NCBI GenBank assembly: GCA_030407005.1
Contig: JAUDYN010000006.1
Span: forward strand, 2,046,001 to 2,110,000
Source: Desarmillaria ectypa
Taxonomy: Eukaryota; Basidiomycota; Agaricomycetes; Agaricales; Physalacriaceae
Length of the DNA: 64,000 bases
Reading direction: 5' to 3'
Below the pieces are notes generated by a model, which saw only the letters and a program-made list of their open reading frames with translations, was not told where the DNA came from and did no database searches. A program made the position numbers and the translations under genes. Shown one piece after another: positions 13,446 to 23,718 of the stretch (position 1 is the first letter of the stretch; each line of letters starts with the position of its first letter).

Positions 13446-14249
13446 GCAAAGGCGCGTTCTTCAAGGCACACAAGGACATTCCGTGTGCTCCGAATATGTT
13501 TGGCTCGCTTGTCATTGTGTTCCCTACCCAACACATGGGTGGAGCGCTTACCCTTAGACACAAAAAAGGACTCGGAATGTTATACCTTTGACGCGGGCAC
13601 GATTCTTGCGAACGGTTCCCCCGCCTCTCCCTCAATTGCCTATGTCGCATTCTACAGCGACGTTGAACATGAAGTTTCACCTGTGACTTCTGGCGCGCGC
13701 ATCACGCTCACGTACAACCTCTACTTTGAAAAAGCTCCCAGATTTTTCACTTCTGGGCCTGTGCTGGATGCCAAGCATACGATACTGATGGATACATTGA
13801 AGCGATTGATGGAGGATGAGACGTTCCTACCGGATGGTGGTTGCCTAGGGTTTGGGCTGAGGCACCAGTATCCGCTAGGACCCAACGGTTCTGTCCAGTC
13901 CCTAGTTGGGAACCTCAAGGGTAGCGACGCGGCGATTTACTCGGCGTGCACAGAACTCGGGTTGAACGTGATGCTGCAAGTGTTGTACCGGGAAGAAAAC
14001 GGGGAGCGACTCTTTCTGAGTGGGGAGAGGCCATACTTTGATCTTGAGGTGGAGGATATCGATGATGCGATGGAGGGGTCTATGGACGTAGTCCAAGAAG
14101 AGTATGGGGAAGGGATGGCGTGGGTTACGGATAGAAGCCAGAACTTGAATGTCGTCGAAACGGGTTATGTCGCGTATGGGAACGAGGCGTCGTTGGCGTA
14201 CATCTATGGTGACGTCTGTTTGTTTGTTGAGTGGTCGAAACCGGGTTAA
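13446..14249 (+). pseudogene. Fungal 2OG-Fe(II) oxygenase (prolyl-4-hydroxylase-like), 5'-truncated and frameshifted
   Basis: After a TTGTAG acceptor the sequence encodes GKGAFFKAHKDIPCAPNMFG, then SLVIVFPTQHMGGALTLRH, the catalytic core of a large fungal 2OG-Fe(II) dioxygenase family. It carries the HxD iron ligands (H-K-D) and, further on, the distal His and 2OG-binding Arg (DVEHEVSPVTSGARITLTYN). At about 13561-13566 a run of six A shifts the frame: the first frame dies about 17 codons on, and the continuation is read in the next frame to 14249. One A fewer would restore a single frame. The usual several-hundred-residue N-terminal part is missing upstream. All expected metal-binding residues survive, so the loss looks recent, or the A-run is a sequencing error and only the truncation is real. 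Confidence 0.7.
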
Positions 14250-16023
14250 CGTGGTAAAGAACGGTATAACAATGCGTACAATCATAGTATCGCAGTGAGC
14301 CTAACTTTCTTCAGAAACTCGGTAGTATTCACTTCCATAAACAATCCGGAAATTCGTCGCTTGCAGTCTAATTTTTATCCGGACCTATCTAAGCTGGTCT
14401 TGTCTCCACGACTCAGAGATATGATGCTGCATCTTCTTCTGCTATTCTTCGCTGATTTTCCATGACCTATTTCAAGGTCATCCGAGAATTGTGTGCGACT
14501 TACTGGCTTACTATGGAAGTCAGCAGTGATTTCTGGTTGAATAACGGACTTAAAAATCTAAACGCGTTCAAGTTGTGTCGCAAGTCCAACTATGCTCTAT
14601 ACCTCAACTATGTATATTGAACGGATGATCAGCTACGATGCATTCATGATGTCATGTAAGATGCGCTAGCTTATAAAGTGCTCAACAAAAAAAAAGTACC
14701 AGTGAGCTTCATATAAAGTATGTAGCTGATTGGCACGTCTGGCGGTCCGGTCTCCGGTCCCACCATGTTTCAAATTTCAGGAGAGATCGAAGTAACATAA
14801 CTTCGACAGAACCATTACGACCATTGGACCACTTTCATGTCCAATGGCGAACGGTATCTTCTTGCTTGCTATGCTATCTTTTTCTCAAGGCTTATCTTCT
14901 TGAACTCTATTCTTGAATTGTACGCGTGTTTTTCCCCATAGAATTGAGGTATCTCTGACGTGTCGACCCTTACTTGGTATCCAGACACCTAAATCCCTTT
15001 CTTTTGCGGCTAGTACACACTTAAAGATGATTCGCGTGTATTTATGGGCAGATTAATGCTCCGGTTGGTCTCCTAGAGTGGCTATCTACTGCATATGCTG
15101 ATCCGAACTTCTCTGCGTCCATGCGTTTACTGTTGATTCGTTGGACAGTTCATGAGGAAGCAGCAAGAAAAACTCCAACAGATATATACCTATCCAGTCG
15201 TTTTCTTCTCAGGCACTGCCCCTCATGGTTATCAAACCCTTATCCTCATTGGCCCTATCACTCGTTGGACTTACAAGTTACCGCAAGTAGTCTAGGCTTG
15301 TTCTTCAGCTTCCTTTGCCCCATGACACTGAGTCTTGCGTTTGCAACGACGATGGGGAGGTCGGAGCCGGATTATATGTCTTTTCTGTATACAGAGCAGC
15401 TTGCTAGCTTCCGGAGTGGTTTTCTGCGGATCATTTCTCAGTTGAAAACTCATCTCACTACTTTGTAATAGCGGCTGTCTCCGCGCCAAGTGTTCGTGCA
15501 ATTGTAACTTTGCGTCTTTCTCTGATATTTCTCGCTGATGCGATACCATGCTTCGGTGATATCTGTCCGTGACCTGCCTCTTGCCAAGGCCTCATTCAAA
15601 GAGGGACCCTGGCCGGGCAAAAACACTATTGGGCGTTGTTACTGGTCACGTCCGAATCATTTCCGAAACGCTGAAGTGCTCCTGTTTTCGTATTTTTACT
15701 TCGCGCCTGCTACGAAATTCGGTTGGACCGCGTGTGTTCTCGGGCGACTAGGGGGCTTCAGTTTTTTAATCGTAGTCTTATCAGTCACTTATCAGATAAC
15801 GATCTCGACGATTTTCCCATCTGTATCTATTTTTAACTCCTTGACACAAGTCAGCAAGAATATCTTCTTAAAGATTTCCCCGTCCAAATATCCTGGTCTT
15901 CCTTTATGCTCCCAGTGGGAACAGCATAAAATAGCCCTCTACCAGTCCCAAAACGTAGCTCCTCCCACCCCAGTTTTGTTAAAGAACCTTGCGCCGTGCC
16001 AGTTAGGATTCCTACCAACCCAC
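14250..16023. other. Intergenic region upstream of the ferric reductase
   Basis: No gene is supportable. ORFs at 15121-15468 and 15538-16023 (+) lack domains; the latter runs in frame into the reductase but its composition is non-coding-like. The stretch holds the reductase promoter with the GATA-type site listed separately. AGATAAG-type cores also occur, for example near 14890 (reverse). Confidence 0.4.
15791..15799 (+). promoter_or_regulatory. Iron-responsive GATA-factor (SRE/Urbs1/Fep1-type) site ATCAGATAA
   Basis: The nonamer ATCAGATAA matches the ATCWGATAA consensus of fungal iron-regulatory GATA repressors exactly. With the preceding TT it also forms TTATCAGATAA, giving GATA cores on both strands. 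It lies 225 bp upstream of the reductase ATG at 16024, a normal promoter distance. Function is inferred from the match and the target gene. Confidence 0.55.
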
Positions 16024-18424
16024 ATGTCTCCTCCCAACTCATCCTATGCTTCTTTGGCAAAGGCGCTCAACCCGGATCGCGACATTCGCGTTGCCCGGGC
16101 TGCAGCATATCCCAAACAGTACTGGTACCTCATCGCTAGTTTCATTGCATTGGTTTCGCTCTGTCACATCTTATCCATGGTGTATGCATATACTCGCAGG
16201 TCGCGAGATCGGTCCAAGGTCCTGCGTCTATCCTCCACTGTTGTCAATGTCTTCCGCATCCTCGCTTTTCGCTGGACGGTCCCTTTGGGTCGTTCACATA
16301 TTGTGAACCTCGCGGAAATCTTTCTCGGGGTCATGTACTTAACTGCCATGCTTACGTGGACGTTGATAAATAGTACGCCGCTCTGACGTCTTCTATCTCA
16401 ATGCTTGCATACTATCTGATCTCCAGCGACGGCCACAACGGGACTCAAGTTTGATCCGAACTATTGGGCAAACCGGGCTGGTACAATAGCTGCATCACAA
16501 TTTCCGCTACTCGTCGCTTTAGGTATGAAAAATAATATCTTATCTTGTGAGTCAATATCTAAGCTCTCATCGGCTATAATGAATTGACGTTTGTCCCTCA
16601 ATCACGCAGTTTTAACGGGGGTTTCGTTTGAGAAGGTTCGTAGCTTTACGTTTGTTCCTGGCTCTGATATTTATCTTTCGTTCGTGCAGCTCAGCATCCT
16701 CCACAGGACTGTAGCAAGAGCACTATGCGTAATTTTATGGGTACACGCTTCAGGAAGAGTAGGTACTTTTAATATCGTCTCTAGCACCTTTCTGACCCCT
16801 GGGACAGATTAAGATTGGGTTGGCCAAAAAGTAAATCACGGTGACATCGTGACCGCCAATTACCTTTCTAATGATACTCTTCCAGGTCAATAAGCCCCTC
16901 AATACTTCGCGAAGAGCGATGGCTTCAATGCGGCATTCTGGCCCTTACTTCTCTCACGGTTTTGTCAATCGTATCGATCCGGCCACTCCGTAGTGCCCGT
17001 TACGACCTGTTCAAAATCGTGCACTTTATATTTGGATCGTGAGCTGTCTACTCCATCTCCCTGAGAATGCCATGACGAACGAACTGTTTCCAGGATAATC
17101 CTTCTCGGCGCATACTTTCACATGCAAATTGAGGCGCAGTACGACTGTTGTTGCTGACTGCCTTTGCGATTACGACTGACTAGTAATTCTTTAAGGTTAG
17201 GCTACTATGTTTGGCCTGCGATACTTCTTTGGGGTCTGGATCGTGTTGTCCGTTGGTGTCGTATGCTGCTATTCACGCAGTTCTCGTCCAGCAATAACGC
17301 ATCCGTTGACGTCCTATCCCCGAGCTTCATACGTGTGATCGCCGACAAACCCAGATTTTTCTATTGGAGTCCGGGGCAATGCGCCTATCTGACCGTCCCA
17401 AGCGTCGGTCTAGCAGCTCACCCGTTCACTATTTCGAGCGTTGACACTAGGAACAAGGAAGACAAGTTGATCTTCCTCATCCGTGTTCATGATGGATTCA
17501 CAAAAAGGCTTCTGAACAAAGCTGAGAACGGTCAGAGGATGAGGCTGTTACTTGATGGGCCATACAGTTCTCCACCCATGACAAGAGGCTTTGATAGCGT
17601 CGTCTTGATTGCAGGTAACTTGATCTCCATCCGCACCGGGACTGCACTGAGTGTTATCTCTAGGTGGCACCGGAGTAGCTTTCACATTGCCTCTCCTGCT
17701 AGATTTATTACAGTATGTTACATCATTTCCCTCGTTGTCGATCTTTCACGCTGGATCATACACACAGACAGAGTAGACAAGGGAAACGTCTCCCTTGCAG
17801 CAGAATACTCTTCGTATGGGCCATCCGCGATGCGGGTACGTGTTTATCTATTCTCAGCGTTAGATCACTATCAAGCAAGCTGATGATCGAAATCAAGAGC
17901 ACATCAATTGGATCTCTGCACCACTTGTCAATGCATTGAGCGATCTTCCTAAGGATCTGGAAGTCTCTATCAAAATCTACGTTACAGGCTCTGCTGCGCG
18001 GCGTGAGGAGCTGAGTGAAGATTGGGAGGAGAAAAACTCTGGCACTGATACGCCCTCCTCGGAGTCGGGTAAGCTTGGCGGCGACAGCATTTTAAATGCA
18101 AGCACGGCCGTGAACGTCAAGCAAGGTGAACGACCTGATTTTCCGATCCTGCTACGTGCCGAGATGTCGAACGTCAAGGATGGGAGGATGGGAGTCAGTG
18201 GTTAGTCCTTTCTGGCTCGATCCAGTGGGAGACTTGCTGATGAACCTAGTATGCGGTCCATTCGGCCTCACTGAAGGGGTCCGTAGTGCCCTCGGAGCAC
18301 CTCAAATTGGTAATGTCATGACGGGCCAACCGAGCATCGTGTTGCACGTTGAGACGTTTGGGATGGTTAGCGTCCTAGTTTATCTTGGCATTACTCTCGT
18401 TGACGTGTTGTCTTCTTGCAGTGA
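16024..18424 (+). CDS. Ferric/cupric-chelate reductase (FRE family, NOX-like)
   Basis: Thirteen exons fit one frame of 586 residues: 16024-16372, 16427-16546, 16610-16635, 16690-16758, 16808-16830, 16886-17038, 17094-17138, 17196-17614, 17664-17712, 17768-17835, 17880-18200, 18250-18365 and 18422-18424. The protein has an N-terminal multi-TM region with two His pairs about 13-14 residues apart in successive helices (SILHRTVARALCVILWVHAS; KIVHFIFGSIILLGAYFH), which should bind two b-type haems across the membrane. The cytoplasmic part has the FAD motif HPFTISS, the NADPH-binding GGTG and a C-terminal VCGPFG. It would reduce Fe(III)/Cu(II) outside using cytosolic NADPH, supplying Fe(II) for uptake. 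The last intron places TGA right after FGM; reading through it gives a 22-codon tail, so the terminus is slightly uncertain. Micro-exons of 23 and 26 nt are notable. Confidence 0.9.
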
Positions 18425-18925
18425 ATTGAATTAGTCCGGTGTCAGTTACGTAGTACCATGCAAACGTCTATCGTATTTTCTTTCCCTTTTCGAAAAAGTA
18501 TCGCTAGCTAGCGACCAATGAAAGACAAAAACATTTCTGTTCATTTTGGGGCTAATATTGATACAACTATATGTTAGATCTACTTTGGTCGTGAGCGGAC
18601 GTTATATAGTTCCTACGACTATGCATGCGTGGGTGAGGATAGGAAACCAAAGGAAAAGAGAGCAGAATTGTTTCAGCACTAGGCTGAGTAAACCAAGCAA
18701 GAATCAGCGGAAAATAGAGACCGAGCAAGCAGTGTACGTCAATAAGTAAAAGAAAGAAAGTGGACGTGGTAAGGCGCGGATATATGCAAGGCGGGCATTA
18801 GGAGAAATAAGGAGTTGGGTAGAAGAAATAGATAGAACTTGAACAAAGACGAATTCAGAGCAACGGTCCGACAACGATTATACGTACACTTTGGCGACAA
18901 AAATGTTCGATCGCTTGCCCTGCGA
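18425..18925. other. Convergent 3' spacer
   Basis: Spacer between the 3' ends of the reductase (+) and the CCCH protein (-). AT-rich, with no ORF of coding character; it should contain both polyadenylation regions. Confidence 0.45.
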
Positions 18926-21351
18926 TTACCCATCCATACTGAACAGTTCTCCATCATCGTCCACGTCATCTCGTGTCACAACCGGGCCACTCAAAGGACT
19001 CAACGGTCCACCAGAGGACGCAAGACGAGGTCGATGAGAGAATGATCCCATCACATTCCTGCCGGGACTGCCACTGGATGACGAACTCCTTGTCGCAGCA
19101 GCAGCGGAATATGATAGTTTCGAAAACGAGTCCAGCCCATTGTTCCCGCTATTTACCCCCGCAACGAGAGTTGGCGAAAGACCCGCCTGCCTGTTGGACC
19201 ACTCATCGGACGTATTGGTACCGTAAGGTCCTGGATTGAAAACGTTCGTGAGACCTGGTGACATACTGAATCCGCCGATACCAGTAGATCCAGGTGAAGC
19301 AACAGGAACGGGTGGCTGAGCGTGAATACGAGAATAACCTGCGGCAAGACCTTGAGGAAGACTTTGACCTGGTGCATGAGCATGTAGAGCCCGTGCGTTG
19401 GGAGACATCAGGTGTAGATCCTCCGGCTGGTGTTGTTGCGGCTGGGTAGGTATTGGACGACCGCCGGGTAGATAATTGTCTTGAGAGGGATTATTAGCAG
19501 TCGGAGGATGAGAATCATAAGCTGCTTGGCGTGATGCATTAAAGCCAGAGAGCTGGGAAGTACCGCCACCCGGACCCGACTGTAAGTAATTTGATATCCC
19601 AGCGGCGGTGGCGCCTGGCTGAGAGAAGATGGGATTGCTGGTGTTACGGACACCACGTCCTGAACCTCCCAAGGCCAAGGAACTGTTCTGCTTTGACTGG
19701 AAGTACTGTTGGTGTAATCCTGGCAAGAATGCACCACTTGCATTGCTTGGAGCCAAAAGCGACTCCCCATCGCCGAGTGGATCATACGAACGACCGCCAA
19801 AGCCAGACGCCGCCGACGTGAACGATGTGGGCGTACCATTGCCAAAACCGAGACGCGTAGGGGATGACGGCAAACCGGCCGGAATTGGCGGAACAGGCGG
19901 CGCGTGGGACGTGTCTGACCAAATGGAGCCTACGTCACTTAGTAACGAGGGAGCGGGGACGGAACGTGAGTGTCGATGTCCACTCGTAGCCGCTTGTGGT
20001 CCATTAGGAATAGGCACACCTAATCCAAGCTGACTGTCCCGATGTGGAGCTTCTGCCTGCACTTCACTCTGCTGTATCTTTCTCCTATTGATCTCTTCGG
20101 CCGTCAGCAACTCAGAGAGTGACCCGGGCAAAAACATTTCCCCGTCCGTCACCTTATCTTCGCCTCGTGAATCGTCATCCAAGTCCCCACGTCCGAATGC
20201 GTTCAAGTTCGAGCTGGGAACATGGCTAGAAGAGATACCACCTACGTCAGCGTTCCAGGTACTGCGACCTCCGAAGCCACCGCCCATCGTTAGGCCTGTG
20301 CCAAGACTGGCAGCTAAACCAGCTCTCCCTTGCTCTCCAGGATAATTGAAGAGCACAGAAGAGGTGTGTGGAGCGGAAAATGGGGATGAAGACGTGAAAT
20401 TACCATTGAGATTCCTCTGAGCAGGTGAAGTTCCTGGAGAGAAAGTACCAGTGCCATTGCCGTTTACACGAGAATGAGGTGATGCAGCGTTAGAGCTTGC
20501 ACGAGGTGGTGAACCAATTGGACCAAAGTCAATGGGAGGTTTGTGTGGAGACAAATTCGTTCGTCGAGGCGTGGATACGGGAAGGCTGCCAGGAGAGGAA
20601 GAAGTTCCGTCGGGCTTGGGCTGTTCTTTTGGTGCAGGGACAGTAGAGATAATCGGAGTAACGTCAGCCTGGGAAGAAGCAGGAGGAGTCGAATCTGCGT
20701 CTGGTTTCCTCTGGGCAGGAGCGTCAGACAACTTGGACGCCTCCTCCAAAGCGCCAAAGGATGAAAAATCGGTGTCCTTAAGGGCCGGCGCTGGCGCTGA
20801 CGGAGATATGCTGGCTTTGAGTGACATGGTGATTGGTGGCCTCGATGACTGTAAGCCACGGTTAGGTGCAAGCGAAGCACGGGATGGAGGTGCTTGGCTG
20901 TCTTTCCTGTTGCCTCGACTACCCTTCTCCCTCCCGCCGCCTGCAGCCACCTGGGCAGCCTTTTTATTCTTCCTATCCATGGCCATAGGTTGACCAGGTA
21001 GAATATGAGCAAGTGCGCACTTGTGCCCAAATTTGCAGTTGCCCTTCACGAACCAAGCGCAAGTATCCTTCTGACCTCCCGGCTCTTGAGAAGCATGCGA
21101 GAAAGGGCAGGATGAGCCGGCGGTGCATGATCCAACTTTGAAAAATTTGCATGGTACATGGGAGAGATCTTTGGCTGTTGGAATGAAAAAAATGAATATT
21201 TTGCGGAAGAAAGAAGGATCAACGGTGCCGCACCTTTCGACGACGACGACTTTGTTTGCTTGGACCCCTTCTCGGCTCTGTCATCTCTGTCTCGCTCCTT
21301 CTCTCGCTCAGCATCGAGATTGGACGATGAGTCGCTACGGTCTCCAGCCAT
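18926..21351 (-). CDS. CCCH-type zinc-finger protein
   Basis: Two exons, 21351-21234 and 21174-18926 (118+2249 nt, frame-consistent), encode 788 residues. The N-terminus is charged and Ser-rich. Two tandem C-x7-C-x5-C-x3-H fingers follow: residues about 48-66 (CKFFKVGSCTAGSSCPFSH) and 78-96 (CAWFVKGNCKFGHKCALAH). The remaining 690 residues are a Ser/Pro/Gly/Asn-rich disordered tail ending in an acidic patch (RDDVDDDGELFSMDG). Tandem CCCH fingers of this spacing usually bind RNA; fungal relatives are often annotated as Lee1/Cps3-like. The intron falls just before the first finger. The second exon is one uninterrupted ORF, long for this gene-dense, intron-rich locus. RNA target and role are not deducible. 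Confidence 0.88.
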
Positions 21352-22105
21352 GATCTGGATATTTTACAGAAACAGTGCAGTGATCGCAGTGACCTGGGAG
21401 GGGGTAAAAAAGTGATAACAACGAGACGTAAATAGTAAAAATGGGTGAGCGGGTGACGTTTCTGCCGTGTAGAGCAATACAAGAGGAATATAGGGTACAA
21501 TGCGACTAGTGAGAGTCGAGGCGAGAGCGGTGGACGGGCCAAGAAAAGCAAGAACAGGCACCTGGGCCGTCGCGCAAAACAGGCCACGTGGGATTAGGTA
21601 ACCTTTTTTCGGCCGAGTGACAGGCCACCGCGCAGATCCTGGAACGAGCTGTATTCGGCTCATCGTCTGCAGGTACCTAAGTATGTAGAAAACTAACGTG
21701 CCACACCTATTTCATTTCCTCATTCCTAGCCTTGTTTCTGAGGATGCTGACTCCAAAAATACCTACACGTAATGAACGCTTCTCCAGAGTGCCAGTGACG
21801 GATCTACCTGGAAGATATAAAGAGGGACGGTCATTCTGTGGTGGAGTCTCATTCGTCCATACTCATCGTTTTCAGACTGAGCTAGGATCATCATCATTTT
21901 AACTCAGCCAGTAAGTAACGATGATATTTGTTGTACTCCGCGTCTTGATAACCCTATTCTAGATCCGTCAGAGCAAGTGATTCTTGAACCACTTTGACTG
22001 TATCCTTGGGAAAAGAAAGGCCTTGTTTCCTTGACATTATCATGTTCGATCGTTTCTCGGTCGATCTAGAGCGCTATCTCTGGCAATCCTGACGCTAGTC
22101 TTCAT
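21352..22105. other. CCCH gene upstream region
   Basis: Promoter-side DNA of the CCCH gene. The minus-strand ORFs here (21364-21663) are not supported by domain or splice evidence. Confidence 0.35.
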
Positions 22106-22312
22106 TCAAATGGATCCGTAGTCCATGGAGTATAGACGGTCAATCAGCCCATGCCTAGCTTCTTCAAGCGCTCTTTCTGTGCGACTTGACCAGAAATTCT
22201 TCCTTTGTGGGACCCCGAAGTCAAGGGTCGTGTGAACTTGGCGAGATGCATACACTGTCCGGGCCCATTGGATGGAGCGCATTCGCTTTGCAGGAAGCCT
22301 TTTGAGAAACAC
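22106..22312 (-). CDS. Possible 3' exon of an unrecognised gene
   Basis: The frame ends ...FWSSRTERALEEARHGL... then a short tail and TGA at 22106. Composition (helical, charged, with RSIQWARTVYASRQVH upstream) looks protein-like. An ATG at 22281 (MRSIQWA) or an AG acceptor near 22307 could begin it. No upstream exon or domain could be assigned. It overlaps the plus-strand candidate at 22272 by 41 nt, so at most one of the two starts as drawn. Confidence 0.22.
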   Translation of the reverse strand: MFLKRLPAKRMRSIQWARTVYASRQVHTTLDFGVPQRKNFWSSRTERALEEARHGLIDRLYSMDYGSI

Positions 22313-22736
22313 GACTCATCGGCCCGACTCAGGAACACGCTCTACGTCCATGGCTTGGCCGCAGTGTCTGCAATGCTACGTGATGCTGGGGAGGGCATGG
22401 ACAGAGCTCACTGTTCAAGGAAAGTCAGGAGACCATCCAAAGCTGTCCATCGCGGAAAGAACTGGGCTATTTTTGCTGATCATGTCACCAACGAAGGACG
22501 ATGCGAATGTGTCCCTAGAATCTCTTCAGCACTTATTACTCGAAAATACTCGAAAACGAAGTCCTTCGTCGGGCTCGGCTAAGATCCTACCCCCAGAAGT
22601 GCTCAGACCTCCTCCTCGACGTCTTTCCTTCCCAAGTAAGTTTTACTAAAACACAGAAGGTCATCTTGTGCTGGAAATGTCGGAACGGTGACGGTGACTT
22701 ATATTAGGCGCAGAAATTCTTTTCGGACTCGTTTGA
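22272..22736 (+). CDS. Possible small unknown gene
   Basis: An ATG at 22272 opens a frame to a perfect GTAAGT donor (intron 22636-22707, TATATTAG acceptor) and a short second exon ending TGA at 22736, 130 residues in all. The C-terminal half is Ser/Pro/Arg rich (KILPPEVLRPPPRRLSFPS). There is no domain. Frame-consistency and the donor are the only support. Confidence 0.22.
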
Positions 22737-23718
22737 TATTTTTGTGTCACCTTTCGTTTTCCGTCAACCCAATAACGACATTCAGGGTTCGTCAAATCAC
22801 AGTTAAATTCACCTCGTGTCAGCTTGTCAAATTAACACGCGTATAACTGAACAGTACGCGGAGTCTGACGTGGCTGATTAATACACAGAAAACCTCTCTT
22901 AGAAAACCATGTTAGTCTTCACATTAGGCTCCGTTCATTCAAGCATCTGATAGGCGACGTCAAGCAAGTAAGCCCCGCGTCCATGTTTTTTTTCCGGTAT
23001 TTTAGAGGCAGCAGGTACGCGGTCGGAGACAATGAGCCTCCGTGTGCTTACTGTATGGACAGGTATGTGAAAGTATTGACGGAGTGAAATCATAGTTGCC
23101 GGGATTCCAAAGAGAACAGATGGAATTTGACATTCACCTCAACCACAGCACATAGATGCACATGGAATACGGCGACTTTGGCTCGTGCACAAGGCGCAAC
23201 GACGTGAGCAGAAGGAGCCGCCTAGCTTTATTGAGAAGTATCAGCGCTACCATTTCAGTAACGTTCTACAGACTATTCGGCTATGAAGCAAGAACTTGAA
23301 GAAAGTGAGGTGTTCCGCTTCCTCGTACCGAGTGGAACGGGATGTTCTCTGCGCAGCCGCTACCGGAGGGCTGACAGTATACGTCAAGTAGAAGAACGGA
23401 AGTATCATACGTCAGTCTTCGAATAAACTTGTTGGGGGTCGTTGAACGTTGAGTGTTCTACCACCGGAAATGAAGCTTTGGTCAGGGTAGAGTCGAACAT
23501 GAAAAAGAAGAGAAGGTCACCAAATGAGGAATATGTACTCCAAGGCTCCAAGGCGTCTGATATCAAACGGACAATTCACGGTATCATCTTGGAATCTCGA
23601 GGCTGAGCGGTCCGAGGATCCGAGAGCGGGACCCTCTCACGTGACTGGTCCCTAGTCCGCCTCGTGTTTTTTGACAAAATCCGTTGTTTAGACCTGTCTT
23701 TCACTCATTTCTTTGCCG
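22737..23718. other. Intergenic region upstream of the BTB/CAP-Gly gene
   Basis: Short broken ORFs only; nothing recognisable. Confidence 0.4.
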
